A stretch of 64,000 bases of DNA from Bacillus thuringiensis (GCF_022095615.2 NZ_CP155559.1:3159501-3223500), one strand, 5' to 3'. Counted from the first letter of the stretch, positions 15,459 to 23,773 are shown. Program-made: numbers and translations. Notes: generated by a model not told the origin, from the sequence alone.

Positions 15459-15680
15459 ATGTGGAAAAGAATTAAGAATTATAGATTGAGCTTAAAAGAT
15501 TTAAAGTTCATGTTATGGTTGTTCGGTATAACTTGTTTTATATACAGCTACAATTTCATTATAGGATTAGCTTTTGACCACAAATTCCAAGTCTATTATT
15601 TAGGTGGTGCTATAGCTACATACGCCGCATTTATGGATACTAAAAATAGGATTAAAAATAAAATTTATAAGACAGCGTAA
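15459..15680 (+). CDS. Small membrane protein
   Basis: A 73-residue protein with a basic N-terminus (MWKRIKNYRLSLKDLK) and two hydrophobic stretches (FMLWLFGITCFIYSYNFIIG; VYYLGGAIATYAAF). ATAGGAG lies 8 bases before ATG 15459, which is preferred to the TTG at 15450. It is probably co-transcribed with the preceding small membrane protein and ends at a weak hairpin. The function is unknown. Confidence 0.65.
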   Translation: MWKRIKNYRLSLKDLKFMLWLFGITCFIYSYNFIIGLAFDHKFQVYYLGGAIATYAAFMDTKNRIKNKIYKTA

Positions 15681-15685
15681 TGTAC

Positions 15686-15713
15686 AAGGAATCCTTTATG
15701 GTTTCCTTTTTTC
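15686..15713 (+). terminator. Weak terminator after small membrane protein pair
   Basis: AAGGAAtcctttatggTTTCCTT followed by TTTT; short stem with a 10-base loop. Confidence 0.6.
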
Positions 15714-16044
15714 TATGTAAAATAAAAAGAAACGAATTCGCCACTTTTATTTGTTCCAATCTTTAAAATCGGTATATTTACTATAAGCTGTTTCGGTTGT
15801 ATTTCCGTGCCAACAATTCTTAGCGTTTTCTCTTTCACATTAAGTTCGCTTATATCTCCATTTTCACTTAGCCATTCTGGATTATCATGAGCGTATTTAT
15901 TGTTGAACATCCTTGCTTTAACGTTTTGAATCCTTCGCCAAAAGGGTGTTCAATTCCATCTTTATGTCTAACAACTATATAGATTTCATTTCGTCCGCCT
16001 AATGTCTCAAAATAAGGTTCAGTACCGCGTTTTATTTCCTTCAC
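15713..16044 (-). pseudogene. Frameshifted conserved hypothetical gene
   Basis: Two overlapping minus-strand frames make one continuous protein if a single-base indel is allowed near 15915-15925. The upstream frame gives KRGTEPYFETLGGRNEIYI..FGEGFKTLK; the other continues ARMFNNKYAHDNPEWLSENG and on to the stop. About 107 residues in total. GTG at 16044, 8 bases after AAGGGG, is the likely start. The family is not recognised. It is either a real lesion or a sequencing error in the CAAGG region. Confidence 0.6.
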
Positions 16045-16206
16045 ATCAACATCCCCTTTCAATTCGCCTAAAATTTATTATACAAAATAAAAATAGCTAC
16101 TTTTGAAAAGTTTCACATTTTATTTTAAATTAAATGCAATATAATGAAATACAACTCTCATACATCGCTGTTTTTTCGTTTATTGAGTCCGTTTGTTTTG
16201 TACAAA

Positions 16207-16231
16207 AAAAGCACTTAAATAGGCGCTTTTT
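16207..16231 (-). terminator. Terminator of coiled-coil membrane protein gene
   Basis: AAAAGC/GCTTTT short stem with a minus-strand T-run just beyond the stop at 16238. Confidence 0.55.
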
Positions 16232-16237
16232 ACCGAA

Positions 16238-16954
16238 TCATCTTTTTCTATATCTTTTTCTTCTGCTTCTTTTTACTTCCTTCATTTCTTCTTGCACAGC
16301 TAATTTTTCAAGGTATAAACGTACTAGCTTATCATCACTCTCTTTTCGCTGCTTTTCTTTCTCTTCTTTTTCTTTCTGCTCCCTTCTCTTTTCCTGCTCT
16401 TCCTGCTCTTCCTGCTCTTCCTGTTCTTTCTCTTTCTGCTCTCTTCTCTTTTCTTCTTGCTCTTTTTTCTGTTCTTTCTCTTCAATACATATGTCAACCA
16501 GTTTACTAAAAAAAATAATCTTACTATGCTTCTTTTTCCCAGGTCTCAATACAAAAAGAATAAAAGTTATGATTGTAAAAATCCAGAAACCTGTTACGGT
16601 AAATCCACTAACCTGCATAGAATTAGTGGATCCATTAATCATCTTTGCATTAACGAAAAATCCAGTTGCAAGTACAGAAAATAAAACCGTAACAGCTGGT
16701 AGAATCATTGAATCCATCTTAAGTGGATCATGGTACTCAGATAAACTTTCTATTCTTGCTTTCACATACTTTAAATCATTTTTTTCTAACTCCATTAATT
16801 TATCCTTATTAGATAAACTATCAGTATCGTTAGAAAACTCTTTGGTATGTACATAACTATCCACGATAAATTCAACAAATTTCTTATCTTTTTTATAAAG
16901 CAGATTTTTTTTAAAATCCTTTTGGTCCTGTTGTGTAAATTTAGACACTAGCAT
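16238..16954 (-). CDS. Two-helix membrane protein with Glu/Gln/Lys-rich coiled-coil tail
   Basis: The 238-residue protein has a charged N-terminal region, two transmembrane segments (about 82-100 and 118-136) and a C-terminal tail of about 90 residues, nearly all E, Q, K and R, predicted as one long helix or coiled coil ending in KRSRRKRYRKR. The DNA of the tail contains a 9-base tandem TTCCTGCTC and a duplicated longer block with CTGCTC..CTTCTCTTTTC. No known family is recognised. It sits at the edge of a decayed region. Confidence 0.6.
   Translation of the reverse strand: MLVSKFTQQDQKDFKKNLLYKKDKKFVEFIVDSYVHTKEFSNDTDSLSNKDKLMELEKNDLKYVKARIESLSEYHDPLKMDSMILPAVTVLFSVLATGFFVNAKMINGSTNSMQVSGFTVTGFWIFTIITFILFVLRPGKKKHSKIIFFSKLVDICIEEKEQKKEQEEKRREQKEKEQEEQEEQEEQEKRREQKEKEEKEKQRKESDDKLVRLYLEKLAVQEEMKEVKRSRRKRYRKR
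16380..16465. repeat. Short tandem repeats in coiled-coil tail
   Basis: TTCCTGCTC occurs in several consecutive 9-base copies (EEQEEQEEQ) flanked by two related blocks encoding EKRREQKEKE. It is likely to vary in length by slippage. Confidence 0.7.
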
Positions 16955-18011
16955 TCACCCTCAATTTCGACATTTAAAATTAATCAAAAGTAATACTATC
17001 TTTTTATCTAAATTTTAAAGTAACATTCAAAAAATGAATAGCAAAATCTTCACTATTACACTATTCTCGTATCTAAAGTTAGAGAGAAGTAACCTTTTTT
17101 CATAATTTCCTTTATGTCACTTATGAATCTAGTAAAAAAATACTAAACTCAATAAGAAACTCAAAAGCCACGACACTCAGGCATCGCGGTTGGATATATA
17201 AATTCCATTTTTATCATACGGTTTCTGCCTACTCCATCCATTCCGACCGAGTAACGTTTTGGTGCAAGGGCTATGATCATCAGTTATGAGCGCATAGATA
17301 TGTTATGCTCTTATCAAAGAACAAGTAACTGTAGGAATATCGTATCGTCGATTCCAATGTAAAAAGGTACCTGATTTAGTGCCCTAAATGGCACCCTAAA
17401 AATTCCATTCTTATGTCATACTAAGCGCTTTTGCAAATCATAAAGCACCAGATTTCCTTTTTCTATAATACTTTCCTCTTTTCATCCCAAACACTGTATA
17501 AATGTAGCCATCATTTAACTCTTTACGATTCATATACTTCATTTTAAGCATTTCTTGCTCATCTTCATCCAAAGCTTCTTCAAATGCTGCTTGCTCTTCT
17601 ATATTTTAAAATTTCACTTTTAACACGCGGTATTCTTGTAACTCTTCTATCCCGAAAGGCCGTATTTCCTTTTCATTTACATGCCTAGACGGTTAATTCA
17701 TACGATACGGTTCCCTTCCGTTCGATCTACTTAATTGAATGGTTTTCCCTATTCTTGACTATACTATATTTATGCATCCAGATTGTCACCTTTAGAACGA
17801 GCAGTTAACGTTTGCTAGCTGCTCTTTGATTTACGAAAAAATAAGATTCTTTATAATGAGTTTTCTTTATTTTTCAATATAAAGAGCCTTGGATTTTCGC
17901 TATCAATCCTGTACTATACGAACAAAGAGTAAGGTAAGAGTTACTCTTTGCCATTTTAGGAAAGATTCTGTTGAGACAACGGGGCCTTTTTTTCATAAAA
18001 GGATTATTTTG
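16955..18011. other. Decayed non-coding region with phage-like remnants
   Basis: No intact gene is seen in 1057 bases. It holds AT-rich DNA to about 17155, an unassigned block 17155-17450 with several hairpins (GTGCC/GGCAC at 17380-17395; GAGCGCATA/TTATGCTC near 17288-17311), a phage regulator remnant at about 17430-17690, and hairpins at 17800-17826 (GAGCAG/CTGCTC) and 17921-17948 (CAAAGAGTAA/TTACTCTTTG). The imperfect direct repeats AAATTCCATTTTTATCATAC (near 17201) and AAATTCCATTCTTATGTCAT (near 17398) flank about 180 bases. Confidence 0.6.
17436..17690 (-). pseudogene. Remnant of phage ArpU/RinA-like late transcription regulator
   Basis: The minus strand reads VNEKEIRPFGIEELQEYRVLKVKF, a TAA stop, then NIEEQAAFEEALDEDEQEML..MKYMNRKELNDGYIYTVF and GMKRGKYYRKRKSGAL before a second stop. 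The pattern LDEDEQEMLKMKY...Y..FGMKRGKYYRKR matches the C-terminal sigma-like helix-turn-helix of small phage regulators of the ArpU/RinA type. No start or ribosome binding site survives. It indicates that a prophage or phage-like island once occupied this locus. Confidence 0.55.
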
Positions 18012-18626
18012 TTAATTTCCTTGTAAATTATTTTCTTCTATCTCTTGGCTTTCTTCTCTTATTTGACCGATTAATGAAACTACTGAGCCAACCGCTTGGA
18101 CCCAACTCCCCGTAATTACTATAAGCTGTCCATCCTCCTCATCATCACCTTCAAAAACCCCCTCCACTTTACCCCGACTAGCTTTCAATTCATCTATCCC
18201 GCCTATTGCCTGCAATGAATTACCCGTTGCTTGTAACAGATTCCCGACAATATTATACGATTCATCTATATTTGAACTATCCTCTACTTCCTCACCTATT
18301 GCTGTAACACCACCTAATGCCTGTACCCAGTTCCCTGCAATCACTAATTTTTTTTGCATTTCATCTTCAAAATCTATAATGAGTCCTGTTAGAACCGTTA
18401 CATTACCAATTGATTGAATTCCGTGACCAATAAATTCAAGGGATACTTCTCGTTGTCCATCAGCTTCCAGACCATTCCCCGTCGCCTGTAATACATTTCC
18501 CCATATGCTCAAGTCTTTTCTTATTTCGCTGTTCAATCTTTTTAAAGGTGTACTCCCAATCGCAGCAATAATTGTCCCTACTGCAACAAACCAAGCTCCA
18601 ACTATCTCCTTAATCGGATCATCCAT
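18012..18626 (-). CDS. DUF6944-like repetitive protein
   Basis: The 204-residue acidic protein is built from about six repeats of a Gly-bounded amphipathic motif: GAWFVAVGTIIAAIG, GNVLQATGNGLEADG, GHGIQSIGNVTVLTG, GNWVQALGGVTAIG, GNLLQATGNSLQAIGG, GSWVQAVGSVVSLIG. These are separated by acidic linkers. It has no signal peptide. It resembles the DUF6944 repetitive proteins of the B. cereus group, whose role is unknown. ATG 18626 has GGAG 10 bases upstream; a TTG two codons earlier is closer than ideal. It stands alone between non-coding regions. Confidence 0.75.
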   Translation of the reverse strand: MDDPIKEIVGAWFVAVGTIIAAIGSTPLKRLNSEIRKDLSIWGNVLQATGNGLEADGQREVSLEFIGHGIQSIGNVTVLTGLIIDFEDEMQKKLVIAGNWVQALGGVTAIGEEVEDSSNIDESYNIVGNLLQATGNSLQAIGGIDELKASRGKVEGVFEGDDEEDGQLIVITGSWVQAVGSVVSLIGQIREESQEIEENNLQGN

Positions 18627-18926
18627 TCTCAACCTACTCCATCATTAATTTATTACTTATAGAATATGAAATTGCACATATCCAGGTTAATATCCTACTT
18701 CTCTCACCACCCGAATAAAACTTAATATTCCGTAAATAGTATAGACAAGGCTTTAAAAAATCTGCTTAAATTCTTCACACTCTAACTCTCTTGGTCGTGA
18801 ATCAAGCAGTTAGCTTTTTCTAGCTGTTCTTTTATTTGTAACAAAGTTAGACAAGCTTTCATATAATGTAGTCATTCCTTTCTTATGAATTAAGCTCGTC
18901 ACTTGAGTTATAAAAATAGGGTTTAT

Positions 18927-18958
18927 AAAAAGGTGATTGTGAAAACAATCGCCTTTTT
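18927..18958. terminator. Bidirectional terminator hairpin
   Basis: AAAAAGGTGATTGT/ACAATCGCCTTTTT around GAAA, with A- and T-runs on both sides; no gene currently ends at it. Confidence 0.8.
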
Positions 18959-19223
18959 ATTTATGACAAAATGAAATTTTTATATTAATGGTCCCACCAA
19001 TAAAACACGAATTTTGTACACTAATGAAAGAAATTTAACTGCTACAGTAATTAACATTTAAAGTTTAATTACAACGTTAATTTATTTATCTTTTACGACT
19101 TTTAGTTGTGCCCTTATGCTAGAAGAAATCCTAATTTTTTTGTTCACCCCAACATAATCTTACAGTAATGTCCTTTTATCAGAATGTAGCGTGTAGCTGA
19201 CTATAAATATTATGTTCATAGGA

Positions 19224-19252
19224 AAAAGGCCAACAATCCAAGATTGTTAACC
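19224..19252 (-). terminator. Terminator of GyrI-like gene
   Basis: GCCAACAATC/GATTGTTAAC hairpin followed by TTTTTCC on the minus strand, about 30 bases past the stop. Confidence 0.7.
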
Positions 19253-19283
19253 TCTACTTTCCATATTCGTACCTTTTATCACT

Positions 19284-19763
19284 TTACTTTCTAACAACTG
19301 GAATCCACATTTCACCAAATACTAAGCCGTTTCTTTGCCCCATCGCAACCGTTGTATTTGGTCCGCCAACATAAGCAAAATCCGTTGCTTCTCGTAAAGC
19401 CTGACCGAAGGCGATGCCAGTCAGCTTATTACTTAGCTCCTCAGCCGTTTTGTCTTCCCCTTTCACTACTAAGTATTCTCCCTTTGGAAACTGAATCACT
19501 CTAGATTCTCCTTCTATTTGTGCTTCTGTCATGACACCAGCATAATACATCATCTTATTGTTCACCGCTTCGCTCACAGAAAAAATGTATTCGTTTGTGG
19601 CTAAAGCTTTTAAAGTATCCAGCCTTCCATCTTCTTTAACAGCCGACCAAAAGTCTTCCTTTTCTTTATTTATTCCAGCAAAGTCTGTATAGTCACTCTT
19701 CATTTCAGTTCCAATACCTAACACAATAAAGCTATCTTTTTCTTCAATCGTATAATTTTTCAT
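19284..19763 (-). CDS. GyrI-like/effector-binding-domain protein
   Basis: The 159-residue protein is a stand-alone GyrI-like small-molecule-binding domain (the AraC/SoxS effector-binding fold), with the typical EEKDSFIVLGIGTEMK start, internal duplication and C-terminal GLVFGEMWIPVVRK. Such proteins bind or hydrolyse cytotoxic compounds. ATG at 19763 has AAGGAAGG 8 bases upstream, better than the longer reading. It is divergent from a WYL-type regulator, which is probably its controller. Confidence 0.82.
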   Translation of the reverse strand: MKNYTIEEKDSFIVLGIGTEMKSDYTDFAGINKEKEDFWSAVKEDGRLDTLKALATNEYIFSVSEAVNNKMMYYAGVMTEAQIEGESRVIQFPKGEYLVVKGEDKTAEELSNKLTGIAFGQALREATDFAYVGGPNTTVAMGQRNGLVFGEMWIPVVRK

Positions 19764-19873
19764 ATTCAATACCTTCCTTTTTTTAAAATGAATCAAACGA
19801 TTTATCTTTTCATCTGATGAGTTTATAATATCTTTAAATCATGTCAAAAAATGATACTGTTTAGGAGACTCAA

Positions 19874-20836
19874 ATGAAAAAAGTTGAACGGATTAATACC
19901 ATCATGCGATATATCAACAACCGCTCCCATTTTACAATTTCTGAAATCATACAAGAATTTAACATCTCACGTTCGACAGCTGTTAGAGACATTAGAGAAA
20001 TTGAAGCTATGGGGATGCCACTTGTAGCTGAAGTCGGAAGAGCTGGGGGATATTCTGTTATGCATAATTCTATCTTACCCGTTGTTCGCTTTACTGATAA
20101 TGAAGTGAAAGCTCTTTTTATTGCCTTTATGGCTACAAGAAATCAACAACTTCCCTATCTAAAGAGTCGTCAATCTTTAGCCGAAAAACTATTAGGACTT
20201 ATTTCAGAAACCCAGCAAGATGATCTCGTTCTTTTAAATCAACTCTTGCTTTTTGAAGGGACTAACCCTCATAATCCCGATCTACTTGAGCTTTCTGACC
20301 TCCCCCACCCTATGTTAGAAAAACTCATCCTAATCCTTCTTTTGGATAGACATTTATTGATTACAACCAAAGAAGAGAAAGAAGTTAAGTCTTATTCCAT
20401 TTATCTATTACACCTTTATCAAGAAAAAAGCCATTGGATTATTGAAGGGTTTGACTTAAAAGAAGAAAAGAAAATAACGTTTCCTGTCGATGACCTCATC
20501 AATATCGAACCGTACACGACGAAAAAACGGTTAAATAAGAAAAAGATTTTAGAAAAACTCAGTAAGAAGGACAAAGAAATTAACCTTGTACTTGAACTTG
20601 GTCCAAAAGCGATTGTCCAGTTCAAAAAATACCATCCTTTCAAAGTTTCAATATCTTATACAAATCCTTACCAATCTACAGCCATTTTAAAAACATTTAT
20701 CGATATTAACAATCCCGATGAAGTGACGGAAATAATAAATTGGCTACTTTTCCTAGGGAAGGATATTACAATTAGAGAAATACCCGATGAAGTATTAAAA
20801 GATTTACAAGAGCGATTATGTTTATATTCCCCATAA
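19874..20836 (+). CDS. HTH-WYL (YafY-like) transcriptional regulator
   Basis: The 320-residue protein has an N-terminal DeoR-like winged helix (RINTIMRYINNRSHFTISEIIQEFNISRSTAVRDIREIEAMGMPLVAEVGRAGGY) followed by a WYL-type domain region and a WCX-like C-terminal extension. These regulators bind nucleotide-like or other ligands and often control an adjacent divergent gene, here the GyrI-like protein. TTTAGGAG lies 8 bases before the ATG. A shared terminator follows. Confidence 0.85.
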   Translation: MKKVERINTIMRYINNRSHFTISEIIQEFNISRSTAVRDIREIEAMGMPLVAEVGRAGGYSVMHNSILPVVRFTDNEVKALFIAFMATRNQQLPYLKSRQSLAEKLLGLISETQQDDLVLLNQLLLFEGTNPHNPDLLELSDLPHPMLEKLILILLLDRHLLITTKEEKEVKSYSIYLLHLYQEKSHWIIEGFDLKEEKKITFPVDDLINIEPYTTKKRLNKKKILEKLSKKDKEINLVLELGPKAIVQFKKYHPFKVSISYTNPYQSTAILKTFIDINNPDEVTEIINWLLFLGKDITIREIPDEVLKDLQERLCLYSP

Positions 20837-20922
20837 GCAGTAATCAGTTAAACCTCACAATATTGAGTTTGATTCGTTACCAGTTGTCCCATATTTTCTA
20901 CCATAAGTGCGCAACAAATAAT

Positions 20923-20954
20923 AAAAGCACGGAAAATCTTCCCGTGCTTTTTCA
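20923..20954. terminator. Bidirectional terminator
   Basis: AAAAGCACGG/CCGTGCTTTT between the convergent WYL regulator and ABC permease genes. Confidence 0.88.
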
Positions 20955-20985
20955 AATATATATTATTTCAGAAGATTTCATTCAC

Positions 20986-21735
20986 TTACCCTAACTGACG
21001 TTTAAATGCTTTACTAGCGAAAAAGTAAGAGATAATCATGATGACTACGCACCAAGCGAGCGCAATCCAAATATCGTTGCCAACAGTTCCTTCATATAAT
21101 AGAGCACGAATCGCATTTACGATTGAGGTCACAGGCTGATTCTCAGCAAACGCACGAACAATTTTTGGCATCGTTTCGGTAGGTACGAAGGCTGAACTAA
21201 TAAATGGAAGAAAAACGAGTGGGTACGAGTATGCTGTCGCCCCTTCCATAGACTTTGCTTTCAGCCCTGGAATGATAGCTAGCCATGTTAGCGCCAACGT
21301 AAACATCCCTAGTATACCAGCTACCGCAAGCCAATCTAGAATATTAGCACTTGAACGGAAGCCCATTAAGAGAGCAACGAGAATAACCACCACAATAGTA
21401 AGTACATTAGCAACAAGAGAGGTTAAAACGTGAGCCCACAATATTGATGAGCGCTTAATAGGCATCGTAATAAAACGTGCCATAAGCCCGCTTTTTACAT
21501 CCGTAAATAATCGCACAGAAGTGTAAGCTACACCAGACGCGATAGCCATGAGCAAAATTCCCGGCAATAAATAATTCACGTAGTTATCCGTTCCGGTCTT
21601 TATTGCACCGCCAAACACGTAAACAAACAATAGCATCATCATAATCGGTGTAATCGCTACAGTAATAATTGTATCTGGACTACGCATAATATTGCGCATT
21701 AAGCGCCCTAGTAATACCCCTGTTTTGCTTTTCAT
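20986..21735 (-). CDS. ABC-2 type exporter permease (DrrB-like)
   Basis: The 249-residue membrane protein has about six helices and the ABC-2 pattern, with the LPGILLMAIASGVAYTSVRLFTDVKSGLMARFITMPIKRSSILWAHV segment found in the daunorubicin DrrB family and FVPTETMPKIVRAFAENQPVTSIVNAIRAL near 185. It would form a dimer with the adjacent ATPase to export a hydrophobic compound. Its ATG directly abuts the ATPase stop codon. Fourth and last gene of the PadR-DUF1048-ABC group. Confidence 0.88.
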   Translation of the reverse strand: MKSKTGVLLGRLMRNIMRSPDTIITVAITPIMMMLLFVYVFGGAIKTGTDNYVNYLLPGILLMAIASGVAYTSVRLFTDVKSGLMARFITMPIKRSSILWAHVLTSLVANVLTIVVVILVALLMGFRSSANILDWLAVAGILGMFTLALTWLAIIPGLKAKSMEGATAYSYPLVFLPFISSAFVPTETMPKIVRAFAENQPVTSIVNAIRALLYEGTVGNDIWIALAWCVVIMIISYFFASKAFKRQLG

Positions 21736-22497
21736 TTACATCTCCTCCTTTTTACCGATAATCGCAAGGAAAATTTCTTCTAATGTCGGCTGCTTCTCGA
21801 TATATTCTACTTTTGCTGGCGGGAACATCTCTTTTAGTTCAGTAAGAGTACCTGTCGTAATAATTTTTCCGCCATGCAAAATAGCGATACGGTCAGCCAG
21901 TTGTTCTGCTTCCTCCAAGTACTGGGTCGTAAGCAAGATCGTTGTACCGCTACCGGCAAGTTCCTTGACTGTATCCCACACTTCGATCCGCGCTTCAGGA
22001 TCAAGTCCAGTCGTTGGTTCGTCAAGAAAAATAACTGCTGGCGCCCCGATCAAACTCATCGCAATATCAAGCCGACGCCTCATCCCACCCGAATATTGAT
22101 CTGCCCTCTGATTTGCGGCATCTGTCAGGCTAAACCTTCCAAGTAGATTGTCAGCAACTTGAGCGGAATTGGAAACACCCCGTAACTGAGCGATCATTAT
22201 CAAGTTTTCCCTCCCAGTAAGCATGCCGTCTAAAGCTGCGAACTGTCCGGTCAAACTGATGCTTTGACGAACATCATCCGGTTGACGCTGAACATCAAAA
22301 TCGCAAATAACTACTTCACCGTCATCTTGCTTCAACAGCGTTGATAAGATGTTGACTATTGTCGTCTTGCCTGCTCCATTCGATCCTAGTAGTGCAAAAA
22401 TTTCACCACGCTGCACATCAAAATCTACTCCTTTTAAGACTTCTTTATCTTTAAAAGATTTTTTTAATCCTTTTACAGAAATCGCTGCATTGCTCAT
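21736..22497 (-). CDS. ABC exporter ATP-binding protein (DrrA-like)
   Basis: The 253-residue ATPase has Walker A GSNGAGKTT (38-46), signature YSGGMRRRLDIA, Walker B VIFLDEPTTGLDP and a His-less TTQYLEEAEQ switch region typical of DrrA-type drug exporters. It energises the adjacent permease. GGGGG lies 6 bases upstream of the ATG. A PadR-type motif GTATTACTTAGTACT lies 62-76 bases before the start, so the ABC genes may have their own regulated promoter in addition to read-through. Confidence 0.9.
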   Translation of the reverse strand: MSNAAISVKGLKKSFKDKEVLKGVDFDVQRGEIFALLGSNGAGKTTIVNILSTLLKQDDGEVVICDFDVQRQPDDVRQSISLTGQFAALDGMLTGRENLIMIAQLRGVSNSAQVADNLLGRFSLTDAANQRADQYSGGMRRRLDIAMSLIGAPAVIFLDEPTTGLDPEARIEVWDTVKELAGSGTTILLTTQYLEEAEQLADRIAILHGGKIITTGTLTELKEMFPPAKVEYIEKQPTLEEIFLAIIGKKEEM

Positions 22498-22558
22498 ACT
22501 TTTTCCCCCTTATAAAATTAGATTACCTACACCCTCTATTTAGTATCACTGATAATCT

Positions 22559-22573
22559 GTATTACTTAGTACT
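22559..22573. promoter_or_regulatory. Candidate PadR operator before the ABC genes
   Basis: GTATTACTTAGTACT matches GTATTACAGAGTACT at 23435-23449 upstream of padR in 13 of 15 positions. AGTATCAC at 22542-22549 may be a further half-site. Confidence 0.5.
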
Positions 22574-22652
22574 GGTTTAAAAATATAACTGAATAGCGAT
22601 GGCGGCAATTCACATTTGTAACCAGCTAATCAGTCGGTATTTCGTATTACAT

Positions 22653-22994
22653 TTATTTTTTTCTCAATTGCTTCATAATACTTTCATTCAAATCTTCACG
22701 ATACTTGGAGACATACGTTTTAGCGTTTGCTACTAGTTCGTCAGCAAAGGATGCCACATCTTCCCCAGTAATGTCTAGCACCTGTCTACCTTCAGCTGCA
22801 CCGGCTTCAAACAAATCGATTAATTCATACTGTATGTGCAGCATATCCATCCCGTTGCCGGTAGAAAAATTCCACATGTAGTTTTGAATTTTCTTAAACA
22901 CAAACTGATAGTCCTCTGGCAGTGCCCCAACACGTGCCATCATCATTTTGTACTCTTTTTTATCACCAATTAATTTTTTGAACATTTCCAACAT
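22653..22994 (-). CDS. DUF1048 family protein
   Basis: The 113-residue soluble alpha-helical protein (MLEMFKKLIGDKKEYKMMMARVGALPEDYQFVFKKIQNY...) matches the DUF1048 family, which is commonly coded between a PadR regulator and an ABC exporter. Its role is unknown. ATG at 22994 follows AAGGAGG by 8 bases, so the longer in-frame reading is rejected. It lies 75 bases after padR and 155 bases before the ABC ATPase. Confidence 0.82.
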   Translation of the reverse strand: MLEMFKKLIGDKKEYKMMMARVGALPEDYQFVFKKIQNYMWNFSTGNGMDMLHIQYELIDLFEAGAAEGRQVLDITGEDVASFADELVANAKTYVSKYREDLNESIMKQLRKK

Positions 22995-23069
22995 CTTATC
23001 TTCCTCCTTTTTTATAAAGCAGAACAAGAAACTCTCCAAATATGAGCCGGAACATTTTATATTATGAGG

Positions 23070-23390
23070 CTAGTTTGACTTCAAGACGTTAATTTTTGAC
23101 GATACAAAATCCCATTTTTCCCAAAACAATTCAAGCTCCTGACGGCCATCCTCATTTAATGAATAAAACTTACGAGGCGGCCCCATATCTGATGGTTTCT
23201 TTTCAATATTCACAAGCTTTTTCTTTTCTAATCGTACGAGGATAGTATAAACCGTCCCTTCTACGACTTCGGTAAACCCAAGATCATTCAGGTAGCGAGT
23301 AATCTCATAGCCGTACGTTTCACGGCGGCTAATGATTTCCAGAACACACCCTTCCAGTGAACCTTTCAGCATTTCAGTTAAATTTTCCAT
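23070..23390 (-). CDS. PadR-family transcriptional regulator
   Basis: The 106-residue PadR protein has a winged helix (LEGCVLEIISRRETYGYEITRYLNDLGFTEVVEGTVYTILVRLEKKKLV) and the wing DMGPPRKFYSLNEDGRQEL, with a short C-terminal dimerisation helix. PadR proteins repress neighbouring exporter genes until a ligand binds. AAAGGAGG is 8 bases before the ATG. It is probably autoregulated through the motifs and duplicated region at 23435-23707. Confidence 0.88.
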   Translation of the reverse strand: MENLTEMLKGSLEGCVLEIISRRETYGYEITRYLNDLGFTEVVEGTVYTILVRLEKKKLVNIEKKPSDMGPPRKFYSLNEDGRQELELFWEKWDFVSSKINVLKSN

Positions 23391-23434
23391 GTTATGATCC
23401 TCCTTTACCCCCTATTCTGTCTGACTTATATTCA

Positions 23435-23707
23435 GTATTACAGAGTACTAAGGCGAATTTTTACTGAATAGCTTTTGAGTAAAATCACACTATTCAGTAT
23501 TACTTATTACAACTACATTGTATGGCTAAGTAGTGATGGATGTCAACTGATTTTTAAAATTTTTCTAAAATCAGCTATTACCCATTGTTTACTGAAAATA
23601 TTTTGAGAAACAACACTACTCAGTATCACCTATTACAAGTACATTGTATGACTGAGTAGTCGTGAATGTCAACTTGATTTTTATATTTTTCTAAAATCAG
23701 CTATTCC
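23435..23707. repeat. Operator region upstream of padR with tandem duplication
   Basis: GTATTACAGAGTACT at 23435-23449 is followed by two tandem copies of about 120 bases (23462-23583 and 23590-23707, period 128, roughly 80% alike by eye). Each copy has an ACTATTCAGTATTAC or ACTACTCAGTATCAC motif. In the second copy ACTACTCAGT (23615-23624) and ACTGAGTAGT (23651-23660) form a perfect inverted repeat. Both copies end with TTCTAAAATCAGCTATT. Confidence 0.75.
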
Positions 23708-23773
23708 CTATTAGATACAGTCAATTTTTTTTGAATAAATTTCGCCACAAACCTATTCCACTAAGAAAAGAAA

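Larger units (their letters stand above)
18627..19283. other. Non-coding region with two terminator hairpins
   Basis: No gene is seen. A segment near 18812-18838 (AGCAGTTAGC..TAGCTGTTCTTTT) resembles the GAGCAGTTAACG..CTGCTC hairpin at 17800, and both are followed by related sequence containing TTTATAATG or CATATAATG, suggesting two divergent copies of one transcription-end module. Strong hairpins lie at 18927-18958 and 19224-19252. Confidence 0.5.

Noticed and set aside
16134..16856. Plus-strand Ser/Phe/Leu-rich frame opposite the coiled-coil gene.
   Set aside because: It is the antisense of the E/Q/K-rich tail; composition is an artefact of GAA/CAG codons.
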